Source of the DNA: an uncultured Prevotellaceae bacterium
Lineage (GTDB): Bacteria > Bacteroidota > Bacteroidia > Bacteroidales > Bacteroidaceae
Assembly: GCA_900320255.1 (NCBI GenBank)
Contig: ONRS01000097.1
Coordinates: forward strand, 1 to 36,104
Direction: 5' to 3'
DNA length: 36,104 nt
Shown piece after piece: positions 23,070 through 31,183 of this stretch. Numbering within the stretch: position 1 is the stretch's first letter; every line of letters begins with the position of its first letter. Both the position numbers and the translations under genes were made by a program. Under the pieces are notes generated by a model, which was not told the DNA's origin, made no database searches, and saw nothing but the letters and a program-made list of their open reading frames with translations.

Positions 23070-23760
23070 TCTAAACGTAGCTGCACAAAACATTGAGCCA
23101 GCTCCAATAGACAGCATCGCCATACTGGAGGCGAAGGTTGACTCCATGCTGGCGGCTGACACGCTGAACGTCCCCATGCCAGACGAACTGGAGCCTGTAG
23201 TAGCTGCCGACACGGTCAAGCTCAAGATTCCACGCGACTGGGAAACGTGGAGGCCCAATCCTCAGAAGGCACTTTGGCTGGCCCTTGTGCTGCCAGGTGC
23301 AGGCCAGATTTACAACCGCAAGTTCTGGAAGTTGCCCATCGTGTATGGCGGATTTGTGGGGTGTATTTACGCTATGTCATGGAACGACATGATGTATAAA
23401 GACTATGCGCAAGCCTATCTGGACATCATGGATGACGACCCGACTACAGAGAGCTACAACAAGTTCCTGCATCTGGGAACCAAGATTGACCCGACCAACG
23501 ACGAGCAAGTCGCTCAATATTCAAAAATCTTCAAGAACCGTAAGGACAAATACCGCCGTTGGCGCGACCTTAGCTTCTTCGTCATGGTTGGTGTGTATGC
23601 GCTCTCTGTTATCGACGCGTATGTAGATGCCGAGTTGTCGCAGTTCGACATTTCCAAGGACCTCAGCCTGAGGGTGACGCCAGCCGTCATTAACAACCGC
23701 TCGTCGTCGAACATCCTCGATTCTTCATCCTTCGGGGTGAACTGTAGTATCAATTTTTAA
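22996..23760 (+). CDS. DUF5683 membrane protein
   Basis: 254 residues. Signal peptide with core LPFYLFTFLPL, cleavage likely after NVAAQ (31); the core is coded by a T-rich 8-bp array. The conserved DUF5683 part begins at about 84: 'WRPNPQKALWLALVLPGAGQIYNRKFWKLPIVYGGF', with one or two membrane helices, and ends with a helix 'DLSFFVMVGVYALSVIDAYVDAEL' and 'LRVTPAV'. This family sits between parB and mltD in many Bacteroidetes; its role is unknown, although the location suggests envelope assembly. Start choice: ATG 22996 or the adjacent 22999. Confidence 0.88.
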   Translation: MMNIISRTIKNMVKVLPFYLFTFLPLNVAAQNIEPAPIDSIAILEAKVDSMLAADTLNVPMPDELEPVVAADTVKLKIPRDWETWRPNPQKALWLALVLPGAGQIYNRKFWKLPIVYGGFVGCIYAMSWNDMMYKDYAQAYLDIMDDDPTTESYNKFLHLGTKIDPTNDEQVAQYSKIFKNRKDKYRRWRDLSFFVMVGVYALSVIDAYVDAELSQFDISKDLSLRVTPAVINNRSSSNILDSSSFGVNCSINF

Positions 23761-23762
23761 AG

Positions 23763-23801
23763 TTAAAAGGTTAAAAAGTTAAAAGGTTAAAAAGTTAAAG
23801 A
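23763..23801. repeat. 8-bp array before the mltD-like gene
   Basis: Alternating AGTTAAAA and GGTTAAAA units fill almost the whole 47-base gap between the DUF5683 stop and the next ATG (23808). Single polarity. Confidence 0.8.
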
Positions 23802-23807
23802 ATAGAA

Positions 23808-25202
23808 ATGGGAAAAAGAAATATGATAATCAGCAAGGTAACAGGTACGGTAAAATGGTTCCTGCCGTTTTGCCTTTTGGCTTTCATGCCATTGACAGTA
23901 ACAGCACAGGACGTTATTGACGACGAAGAGGAAGAGGAAGAAATCGAGGTGGAGGACGACGACATCATCGTCATTGAAGACAACGGCGAGGAAGAAGTCA
24001 TTGAGTTCCCGGAGGCCATGAGCTACGACATGGACTCACTGCTGAACCTCTACATGTCGAAGACCTATCTGGACGAAGACGCCAACTGCCGCATGAAGGA
24101 CGAGAACCCCACCTTCACCGACGAGGAGTACATTGAGCGTCTGAGCCGGTTGCCTTACATCATGGAGATGTCATACAACCCTGTGGTACGTAACTTCATC
24201 GACCGCTATAGCGGACGTCTGCGTAAGTCGGTGAGCTACATGCTGGGAGCCAGCAATTTCTACATGCCCATTTTCGAAGAAGCACTCGAGGCCTACGGCG
24301 TTCCCCTGGAGCTGAAGTACCTGCCCGTCATTGAGTCGGCACTTAATCCGAGAGCCGTGTCACGAGTTGGTGCCACGGGCCTCTGGCAGTTCATGCTGGC
24401 CACCGGCAAGCGTTACGGGCTGAAAGTCAACACCTTGGTTGACGAGCGCCGCGACCCCGTCAAGTCGTCGTATGCTGCCGCCCACTACCTGAGCGACCTC
24501 TACAAGATATATGGTGACTGGAACCTGGTCATCGCTGCCTACAACTGCGGTCCGGGCAACATCAACAAGGCCATACACCGTGGAGGCGGCGAGAACAAGG
24601 ATTACTGGCACATTTATCCCTACCTGCCAGCTGAGACACGCGGCTACGTGCCCGCATTCATTGCAGCCAACTACATCATGAACTACTACTGCGAGCATAA
24701 CATCTGCCCCATGCGTTCGCGGCTGCCTGACCGTACCGACACCGTCGTGGTCAACAAGAACATACATCTTCAGCAGATAGCCAGCGTCTGCGGCATCGAC
24801 ATTGAAGAGTTGCGCACGCTGAATCCTTCATACCGCCACGACATTGTGCCAGGTGCCACTGAGCCTTCAGCCATTCGCATGAACCTGAGCGACATCACCA
24901 AGTTCATTGACATGGGCGACTCCGTCTATCGCTATCGTGCTGACGAGCTGCTGACCCGCCGCGCCGTAGTTGAGATTAATTCGGACATGCCCACCTACAC
25001 ACACCACAAGAAGCGTGGACACCACGGCCGCACCTACTACAAGCACGGCAAGAAACACCGCCGTCACTCTTCAGTAGGCACCTCAAAGCGTGGCAAGCGC
25101 GGAGCCGCCGTCAAGCACGGCCGAGGCAGCAAGAAGCGTGGTGCCGCAGTCTCTTCGAAGAAGAAGAATAAGCGTGGAGGCGGCAAGCGCAGAAGGAGAT
25201 AA
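23808..25202 (+). CDS. mltD: Membrane-bound lytic murein transglycosylase (MltD-like) with LysM
   Basis: 464 residues. Signal peptide to about 34 (TVTAQ). A very acidic segment (about 35-68, long runs of D and E) is followed by the SLT domain (about 135-290): 'LELKYLPVIESALNPRAVS' with catalytic E176, 'GATGLWQFM', and 'VIAAYNCGPGNINKAI'. One LysM-like module is at about 311-350 ('IHLQQIASVCGIDIEELRTLNP'). The last 65 residues are extremely basic (Lys/Arg/His/Gly runs ending KRRRR). The enzyme cuts peptidoglycan between MurNAc and GlcNAc with 1,6-anhydro product formation. The combination of an acidic head and a basic tail is unusual and may mediate self-association or binding to anionic polymers (speculative). 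Confidence 0.92.
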   Translation: MGKRNMIISKVTGTVKWFLPFCLLAFMPLTVTAQDVIDDEEEEEEIEVEDDDIIVIEDNGEEEVIEFPEAMSYDMDSLLNLYMSKTYLDEDANCRMKDENPTFTDEEYIERLSRLPYIMEMSYNPVVRNFIDRYSGRLRKSVSYMLGASNFYMPIFEEALEAYGVPLELKYLPVIESALNPRAVSRVGATGLWQFMLATGKRYGLKVNTLVDERRDPVKSSYAAAHYLSDLYKIYGDWNLVIAAYNCGPGNINKAIHRGGGENKDYWHIYPYLPAETRGYVPAFIAANYIMNYYCEHNICPMRSRLPDRTDTVVVNKNIHLQQIASVCGIDIEELRTLNPSYRHDIVPGATEPSAIRMNLSDITKFIDMGDSVYRYRADELLTRRAVVEINSDMPTYTHHKKRGHHGRTYYKHGKKHRRHSSVGTSKRGKRGAAVKHGRGSKKRGAAVSSKKKNKRGGGKRRRR

Positions 25203-25246
25203 CTCTAAGAATTAAAGTTAAGAACAAAAACATTGAAACATTTACG

Positions 25247-27514
25247 ATGGACGACGAGCATAAAAGACAAGAAATAGCTGACGAAAAATTAATTAACGAC
25301 GCTTTCCAACGACTATTGGACAGCTATCTTGCCTCGCGCCATCGTAAGAAAGTAGATATCATCACCAAGGCCTTCAACTTCGCCAAGCAGGCACACAAAG
25401 GAGTGCGCCGCCTGTCGGGGGAGCCTTACATCATGCACCCCATCGCCGTCGCCCAGATAGCCAGCGAGGAGGTTGGCCTGGGCTCCACCAGCATCTGCGC
25501 CGCACTGCTGCACGACGTAGTGGAAGACACCGACTATACCGTCGAGGACATTGGGAACATCTTCGGTCCGAAGATAGCACAGATTGTCGATGGTCTGACT
25601 AAAATCAGCGGCGGCATCTTCGGTGAACAGGCCTCAGCACAGGCAGAGAACTTCAAGAAGCTGCTGCTCACCATGAGCGACGACATTCGCGTCATCCTCA
25701 TCAAGATTTGCGACCGTCTGCACAACATGCGCACCCTGCAGAGCCAGCCTGCCAACAAGCAGTACAAAATAGCCGGCGAGACGCTCTACATCTACGCGCC
25801 ATTAGCCAACCGACTGGGACTTTACAAGATTAAGAGCGAGCTGGAGAACCTCAGTTTTAGCTATGAGCACCCCGAGGAATACCAGAGCATCAAGCAGAAG
25901 CTGGCCTCTACCGAGGCATCGCGCCACGAGCTGTTCGACCTGTTCACCGCCCCCATCGAGGAGTCACTCAACAAGATGGGCATCAAGTACCACATCAAGG
26001 AGCGCGTTAAAACCCCCTACTCCATCTGGAGCAAGATGCAGAACAAGCATGTCACCTTCGACGAGATTTACGACATACTGGCTGTTCGCATCATCTTCAC
26101 TCCCAATAAGCGCGAGGAGGAAGTCAACGAGTGCTTCAACATCTACGTGGCCATCTCCAAGATTTACAAGAGTCACCCCGACCGTCTGCGCGACTGGCTC
26201 AACCATCCCAAAGCCAACGGTTATCAGGCGCTGCATGTCACCCTGATGTCGAAGCAGGGTCGCTGGATTGAGGTTCAGATACGCTCCGACCGCATGGACG
26301 AGATAGCCGAGCAGGGCTTCGCTGCCCACTGGAAGTACAAGGACGGCGAACAGGGCGAGTTCAGCGAGGACGAGAGCGAGCTCAACGAGTGGCTGCGCAC
26401 CATCAAGGAGATACTCGACGACCCGCAGCCTGACGCCATGGACTTCCTCGACGCCATTAAGCTCAACCTCTTTGCAAGCGAAATATTCGTCTTTACCCCC
26501 AAGGGTGAAATCAAGACGATGCCTGCCGGCTGTACGGCACTCGACTTTGCCTTCAGCATTCACACTTTCCTCGGCTCCCATTGCATTGGTGCCAAGGTCA
26601 ATCACAAGCTGGTGCCGCTGAGCCACAAGCTGCAGAGCGGCGACCAGGTGGAGATACTCACCTCGAAGTCACAGCATGTGCAGCCCTCGTGGATCAACTT
26701 CGTCAGCAGCGCAAAGGCAAAGGCAAAGATACAGGCCATTCTGCGACGCAAGAGCCGCGAGAGCCAGAAGAAAGGCGAAGACCTGCTCACCCAGTTCCTA
26801 CAGAAGCACGAAAAGGAATACACTACCGCAGCCGCCGACCAGCTGGCCGCCTTCCACGAAGTCAGCAAGCGCGAAGACTTCCTGCAGGCACTGGGCGAGA
26901 AGACTATCATACTGGGCAACGAGGACATTGACGAGCTGAACGGCAAGCACAAGAACAAAGGCGGCAAGACCGGCTGGCGGCGTTATGTGCCCTTCATCGG
27001 TCCCGGTAAGCCGAAGGAGGAAGAGAAGGCACCCGAACTCTTCGTCGTGCCTGAGAAGTTCAACCGCAAGAAGCCCATCTACATCAACGACGACAACATC
27101 AGCCAGTACAAGTTCCCCAACTGCTGTCACCCCATACCCGGTGACGACGTGCTGGGATTCATTGACAACAAGAACCGCATTGAGATACACAAGCGCACCT
27201 GTCCTGTGGCCAACAAGCTGAAGACCAGCTACGGCAACCGCATCCTGGATGCCAAGTGGGACATGCACAAGCGCCTGTACTTCGATGCCACCGTACGCCT
27301 GGAAGGCATTGACCGCATGGGTATTCTTGTTGACATGTCGCGCGTCATAACCTCACAGATGAACGTCAACATACGCCGTCTCACCATCGAGGGTGCCGAC
27401 GGTGTCTTCAGCGGCTCAGTAGAGTTGCGCGTCCACGACCGTGAAGACGTGAAAGCCATTGTCAGCAACCTGAAGAAGATTGAAGGTGTGCAGAACGTGA
27501 ACCAAATTGTGTAG
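25247..27514 (+). CDS. rsh: Bifunctional (p)ppGpp synthetase/hydrolase, Rel/SpoT family
   Basis: 755 residues, the full RSH architecture. HD hydrolase domain about 30-185 with H50, 'YIMHPIAVA' and the HD pair H89-D90 intact. Synthetase domain about 235-345 ('VKTPYSIWSKMQNK', 'DILAVRIIF', 'NHPKANGYQALHVTL'). TGS about 415-473 ('VFTPKGEIKTMPAGCTALDF'). Helical and zinc-finger-like region about 620-660 ('CCHPIPGDDVLGF', 'IHKRTCPVA'). ACT about 680-755. With both catalytic halves intact it should make and degrade the alarmone in response to amino acid starvation. Last gene of the parA group; it ends at a 32-bp inverted repeat. Confidence 0.96.
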   Translation: MDDEHKRQEIADEKLINDAFQRLLDSYLASRHRKKVDIITKAFNFAKQAHKGVRRLSGEPYIMHPIAVAQIASEEVGLGSTSICAALLHDVVEDTDYTVEDIGNIFGPKIAQIVDGLTKISGGIFGEQASAQAENFKKLLLTMSDDIRVILIKICDRLHNMRTLQSQPANKQYKIAGETLYIYAPLANRLGLYKIKSELENLSFSYEHPEEYQSIKQKLASTEASRHELFDLFTAPIEESLNKMGIKYHIKERVKTPYSIWSKMQNKHVTFDEIYDILAVRIIFTPNKREEEVNECFNIYVAISKIYKSHPDRLRDWLNHPKANGYQALHVTLMSKQGRWIEVQIRSDRMDEIAEQGFAAHWKYKDGEQGEFSEDESELNEWLRTIKEILDDPQPDAMDFLDAIKLNLFASEIFVFTPKGEIKTMPAGCTALDFAFSIHTFLGSHCIGAKVNHKLVPLSHKLQSGDQVEILTSKSQHVQPSWINFVSSAKAKAKIQAILRRKSRESQKKGEDLLTQFLQKHEKEYTTAAADQLAAFHEVSKREDFLQALGEKTIILGNEDIDELNGKHKNKGGKTGWRRYVPFIGPGKPKEEEKAPELFVVPEKFNRKKPIYINDDNISQYKFPNCCHPIPGDDVLGFIDNKNRIEIHKRTCPVANKLKTSYGNRILDAKWDMHKRLYFDATVRLEGIDRMGILVDMSRVITSQMNVNIRRLTIEGADGVFSGSVELRVHDREDVKAIVSNLKKIEGVQNVNQIV

Positions 27515-27650
27515 AGTGTTGGGTGTTGGGTGTTGGGTGTTGGGTGATGGGTGAGGGGTGTTGGGTGTTGAAGGTCAAAGGACGAAGATCGAGGTACGAG
27601 GTACGAGGTGCGAAGACACACCCAACACCCAACACCCAACACCCAACACT
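27515..27650. repeat. 32-bp perfect inverted repeat built from 7-bp units
   Basis: 27515-27546 (AGTG then TTGGGTG units) is exactly complementary to 27619-27650. The 72-base loop holds more forward units and a run of GGTC/GGTAC-type units (27571-27614). A TAGACAAAAAAAA segment follows. It starts one base after the rsh stop codon and could end transcription by hairpin formation. Confidence 0.85.
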
Positions 27651-27662
27651 TAGACAAAAAAA
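27571..27662. repeat. Left copy of direct repeat flanking the pectin methylesterase gene
   Basis: The order AAGGTCAAAG, GATCGAGGTACGAGGT, GCGAAGACACACCC, CCCAACA units, then CACTTAGACAAAAAA recurs at 28790-28903 with the same orientation, differing in unit number. The gene at 27689-28720 lies between the copies. Confidence 0.8.
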
Positions 27663-27688
27663 ACAAGTCTCAAATCAAAAAAAGTGAT

Positions 27689-28720
27689 ATGCATATAAGA
27701 CAAAGTGGCAAGGTGAACGTGTTGTTTCTTTTTCTCCTCTTCACGTTTTCACCCTTACTTGCAGCCAGTCCGTTCGACAACCCCGACACCATAGTCGTGG
27801 CACGCGACGGCACAGGCCAGTTTCGCACCATCGGTGAGGCCATCGAGGTGTGCCGGGCTTTCATGGACTACCATAAGGTTATCTACGTCAAGCGGGGCAC
27901 CTACAAGGAGAAGCTCATCATTCCCGAGTGGCTCACCAACATAGAGCTGTGCGGGGAAGACCGCGACAACACCGTCATTACCTACGATGACCATGCCAAC
28001 ATTCCCATGGATGCTACGCTGTGGCCTACAGAGATGAGTCAGCAGCTGCTGGCCATGGGCGACCGGCCGAAGCTCGGCACCTTCCGCACCTTCACCCTGC
28101 GCGTGGCGGGCAGCAACATCACCGTCAAGAACATCACCATCGAGAACAACGCAGCCCGGTTAGGACAGGCCGTGGCACTCCACACCACGGGCGACCGCCT
28201 GCAGTTCCTGAACTGCCGCTTCCTGGGCCATCAGGACACCGTCTATACCTGCACAGCGAATACCCGCGTCTATTTCAAGGACTGCTACATAGAGGGCACC
28301 ACCGACTTCATCTTCGGAGCTGCCACGGCATGGTTTGAGCATTGCGACATCTACTGCAAGGCCGACTCTTACATCACCGCCGCCTCCACCACAAAGGAGC
28401 AGCCCTACGGCTACGTGTTCAACCGTTGCACCGTCACCGCCGCCCCCGGTGTCACCCAGGTCTATCTGGGTCGCCCCTGGCGTGACTATGGCTACACCCT
28501 CTTCATGAACTGCGACCTCTGTAAGGAGATACGCCCCGAGGGCTGGCACCACTGGCAGAAAGAACGTGAGCAGACCGCCCGCTACATGGAGTACAACAAC
28601 CGTGGCGAAGGAGCCGACACCGCACAGCGTGTAGCCTGGAGCCGGCAGCTCACCCCGAACGAGGCCCGGCTGATTACTCTCGAACGCGTGTTCAGCATCA
28701 GCACTGCCTGGATGCCGTAG
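27689..28720 (+). CDS. Pectin methylesterase, CE8 family
   Basis: 343 residues from the ATG at 27689; a longer in-frame start (27608) would begin inside the repeat array and has no signal peptide at its end. Signal peptide core LFLFLLFTFSPLLAAS. The right-handed beta-helix enzyme has its conserved segments in order: 'GTGQFRTIGEAIEV', 'GTYKEKL', 'FLGHQDTVYT' (Q182, D183 acid/base), 'GTTDFIFGAATAWFEHC' (D206 nucleophile) and 'YLGRPWRDY' (R262). It removes methyl groups from homogalacturonan, exposing it to lyases and hydrolases. No other pectin gene is seen nearby and it stands alone between two direct repeats, so acquisition or mobility as a cassette is conceivable. Confidence 0.94.
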   Translation: MHIRQSGKVNVLFLFLLFTFSPLLAASPFDNPDTIVVARDGTGQFRTIGEAIEVCRAFMDYHKVIYVKRGTYKEKLIIPEWLTNIELCGEDRDNTVITYDDHANIPMDATLWPTEMSQQLLAMGDRPKLGTFRTFTLRVAGSNITVKNITIENNAARLGQAVALHTTGDRLQFLNCRFLGHQDTVYTCTANTRVYFKDCYIEGTTDFIFGAATAWFEHCDIYCKADSYITAASTTKEQPYGYVFNRCTVTAAPGVTQVYLGRPWRDYGYTLFMNCDLCKEIRPEGWHHWQKEREQTARYMEYNNRGEGADTAQRVAWSRQLTPNEARLITLERVFSISTAWMP

Positions 28721-28727
28721 GAACAAC

Positions 28728-28903
28728 GTGAAAAAGTGAAAAAGTGAAAAGGTGAAAAAGTTGAAGGTCGAAGGTCAAAGGTCAAAGGCTGAAGGTCAAA
28801 GATCGAGGTACGAGGTGCGAGGTACGAGGTGCGAAGACACACCCAACACCCAACACCCAACACCCAACACCCAACACCCAACACCCAACACTTAGACAAA
28901 AAA
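28728..28903. repeat. Mosaic array and right copy of the direct repeat
   Basis: This fills nearly the whole gap after the pectin methylesterase gene. Units change along the array: GTGAAAAA (8 bp), then GTTGAAG, GTCGAAG, GTCAAAG, GCTGAAG, GTCAAAG (7 bp), GTACGAG and GTGCGAG, then about eight ACACCCA-type units of opposite polarity to 28893, and CTTAGACAAAAAAA. Confidence 0.85.
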
Positions 28904-28913
28904 ATATAATATA

Positions 28914-29576
28914 ATGATGAAAAGAAAACTAATCGTCGTGGCTGGTGCGCTGATGCTGACCATGGCGGCTCACGCCCAGTGGAGAGTTGGGGCTACCGTC
29001 GGTGCCACCAGCAACCACTACCGCATGGACCGTCAGTACATGTCGGACTACCGTTACAACGACCGCTGGGGCCTCACCGTGGGGCTCACCGGGCAGTACG
29101 ACTTCAATGAATGGCTGGGCGTGCGTGCTGACCTGAACTGGACCCAGAAGAACTATCGCGCCCTGCGCGACCGAGTGACCACTGACTACAAGTACACCAA
29201 CAACTATTTGCTGCTGCCCGTCATGGCATCGTTCAGCTTCGGCGGCCAGAAGCTGCGCGGTTTCTGCAACCTGGGCGTCTATGGCGGCTACTGGCTCTCG
29301 GGCAACTATAGCGGCACTGAAAATAACATCATTGCCCAAGCCACCTATAGTGTCGAGGGACACCGCGACTTCAACCCCGACCGCGACCAGCGCTGGGACT
29401 GCGGACTAGTGGGCGGCGTAGGCGTAGAGTACCGCTTCGCACCCCACTGGGGAGCACAAGTGGAGGCCCGCTACTACTACAGCACCACCAGCGTGCAGAA
29501 GCAGTATATGAGGGTGAAGGACTACCGCTACCACTCCACTTTGGGACTACAGGCCGGGGTGAGTTACTTCTTTTAA
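28914..29576 (+). CDS. Outer membrane beta-barrel protein
   Basis: 220 residues. Signal peptide ends AAHAQ (about residue 21; start ATG 28914 or the adjacent 28917). The mature part is a string of amphipathic beta strands with aromatic girdles ('WRVGATVGATSNHYR', 'WGLTVGLTGQYDFNEWLGVRADLNW', 'YLLLPVMASFSF', 'GFCNLGVYGGYWLSG', 'GLVGGVGVEYRFAPHWGAQVEARYYYS') and ends with 'LGLQAGVSYFF', a terminal-Phe beta-signal for outer-membrane insertion. It belongs to the general outer-membrane protein barrel group (PorT/OmpW-like size, probably eight to ten strands). A specific function cannot be read from it. Confidence 0.88.
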   Translation: MMKRKLIVVAGALMLTMAAHAQWRVGATVGATSNHYRMDRQYMSDYRYNDRWGLTVGLTGQYDFNEWLGVRADLNWTQKNYRALRDRVTTDYKYTNNYLLLPVMASFSFGGQKLRGFCNLGVYGGYWLSGNYSGTENNIIAQATYSVEGHRDFNPDRDQRWDCGLVGGVGVEYRFAPHWGAQVEARYYYSTTSVQKQYMRVKDYRYHSTLGLQAGVSYFF

Positions 29577-29612
29577 AAGGTAAAAAGGTAAAAAAGTAAA
29601 AGGGTAAATAGG
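29573..29612. repeat. 8-bp array between barrel and S41 peptidase genes
   Basis: GTAAAAAG, GTAAAAAA, GTAAAAGG, GTAAATA units fill the 38-base gap; the first unit overlaps the barrel gene stop codon. Confidence 0.8.
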
Positions 29613-29614
29613 CA

Positions 29615-31168
29615 ATGAAAAAAAAGATATGCTTAATGGGAGCACTGCTCCTGATGCTGGCCTTCAGCTCGTGCCGAGAGGACAGCGACACATTGATTCC
29701 TTACGACCACGATGACGTGATGGCCTTTGAAGCGGCCTATAAGAGCTATGCCAGTCAGTATAAGATATTCTGGAACGGCATGAACCAGAACTACGCCCTG
29801 TGGGACTACGAGATGGAGAACGGCCTTGACTGGGATGCTGAGTACGACAAATTCCTGCCCCGCTTCGAGGCGCTCGACAAGGAGAAGGAAGTCACCGATG
29901 ACGCCCTGAAGGCGCTGATGGATGAAATGGTGACTCCGCTGCACGACGGTCACATGAGGGTGCAATTCTGGAATTACCACACGAGTAAATATGTCGAAGT
30001 CTCACCCTCCGTATTGCGCGTTTCCCAACGCCCCGACTATGCCGACCCTAATACTTTGTATAGCAAGAAGGAAAAACTGGCAGCATTGTCAAATATAAAG
30101 CGCGACGACGTGCTGGATTATTACTGCTCTTCTACCACCTTATCGTCGCTGCTTTCCCATTTGTTCGCTAATGGCATCACCACCAAGTGGGTCAACGGCG
30201 AAATAGACCGACTGTCAAACCTGACCACCCCCACAGAGATGGAGGTGAACAAGCTGGCCGGACTCCGTAACTTTAATAAAGACGTCAAAACGATCTTTGA
30301 CTATCCGGTTAACCAGCTCGTCCCAGCCTATAATAGCCTGGTGGTGAAGTATGCCTACCTGTCTATTCCCGGACTGAAGGAAATCGACCCCAGCTATGTC
30401 AATTATGGTGTGTCGGTGAGTTACGCCCTGCTCAAGGGCAACATCGTCTATATGTATCTGAGCAGCTTCATGCTGTCCCGATACCTGGTTCCAGAATATC
30501 TCCAGCAAATGAATCTCTCGGAGCAAGGCCAGCAGCAGGCCAAGACGGTACGGCTGGCCTGGCAGAAGTGGTTCGACAAGATTCAGGAGCTGCACAAGGC
30601 AGGCACCCTGGGAGGCGTCATCATCGACATCCGGGGCAATAACGGCGGCATGGTTCCTGACTATCAGTTCGTGCTGGGAGCCCTGCTGCCCTCTGGCGGA
30701 TTCGCGCCCTGTCAGCTGCGCTACAAGCGCGGCACCGCCCGTCTGGACTATTCGCCGCTGATGCCTCAGGTAATGCCCACCTATAAGGAGGAACATGCCG
30801 TAGTCAGCGAGCCTATCGTCGTGCTGGCCGACTGCAACTCCATCAGCATGGCGGAGATTACCGCCCGCAGCTGTAGCCTCATTCCCAATGCCCACCTCGT
30901 CGGCAAGCGCACATGGGGCGCTCTGTGTGCGCTGAACAGCAACTCCACCTTCTCTACCAACTACAGCGGTCACATCGGTGTGAGAGACGTGACACCGGTC
31001 TATGTTTACACCCCTCTGGTGTCCACCTTCTCAATGGATGGCAAGCAGCTTGAGGGCATCGGCATCGACCCCGAGATAGAGGTTGACCTGGACAAGGAGC
31101 TGTTTGACAACAATGGCGGCGACACCCAGCTGGAACGCGCCCTGCAGCTAATTCGTAACGGAAACTAA
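29615..31168 (+). CDS. S41 family peptidase lipoprotein
   Basis: 517 residues. Lipoprotein signal with lipobox FSSC (C20), followed by acidic REDSD, a composition like Bacteroidetes surface-export signals. The N-terminal helical cap (about 30-90) and middle part precede the S41 core (about 310-480): 'GTLGGVIIDIRGNNGG', the nucleophile region 'VVLADCNSISMAEITARSC' with S411, and 'HLVGKRTWGA'. S41 (tail-specific/C-terminal processing) peptidases degrade or process envelope proteins; in Bacteroidetes, lipoprotein forms are usually on the cell surface. The usual PDZ domain is not obvious. Followed after 15 bases by the S37-like gene, probably the same operon. Confidence 0.88.
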   Translation: MKKKICLMGALLLMLAFSSCREDSDTLIPYDHDDVMAFEAAYKSYASQYKIFWNGMNQNYALWDYEMENGLDWDAEYDKFLPRFEALDKEKEVTDDALKALMDEMVTPLHDGHMRVQFWNYHTSKYVEVSPSVLRVSQRPDYADPNTLYSKKEKLAALSNIKRDDVLDYYCSSTTLSSLLSHLFANGITTKWVNGEIDRLSNLTTPTEMEVNKLAGLRNFNKDVKTIFDYPVNQLVPAYNSLVVKYAYLSIPGLKEIDPSYVNYGVSVSYALLKGNIVYMYLSSFMLSRYLVPEYLQQMNLSEQGQQQAKTVRLAWQKWFDKIQELHKAGTLGGVIIDIRGNNGGMVPDYQFVLGALLPSGGFAPCQLRYKRGTARLDYSPLMPQVMPTYKEEHAVVSEPIVVLADCNSISMAEITARSCSLIPNAHLVGKRTWGALCALNSNSTFSTNYSGHIGVRDVTPVYVYTPLVSTFSMDGKQLEGIGIDPEIEVDLDKELFDNNGGDTQLERALQLIRNGN

Positions 31169-31183
31169 AAGCAATTGACAACG

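Noticed and set aside
27515-28903. Transposon or insertion sequence around the pectin methylesterase gene
   Set aside because: There is no transposase or integrase, and the flanking copies are direct repeats of short-period arrays, not terminal inverted repeats.
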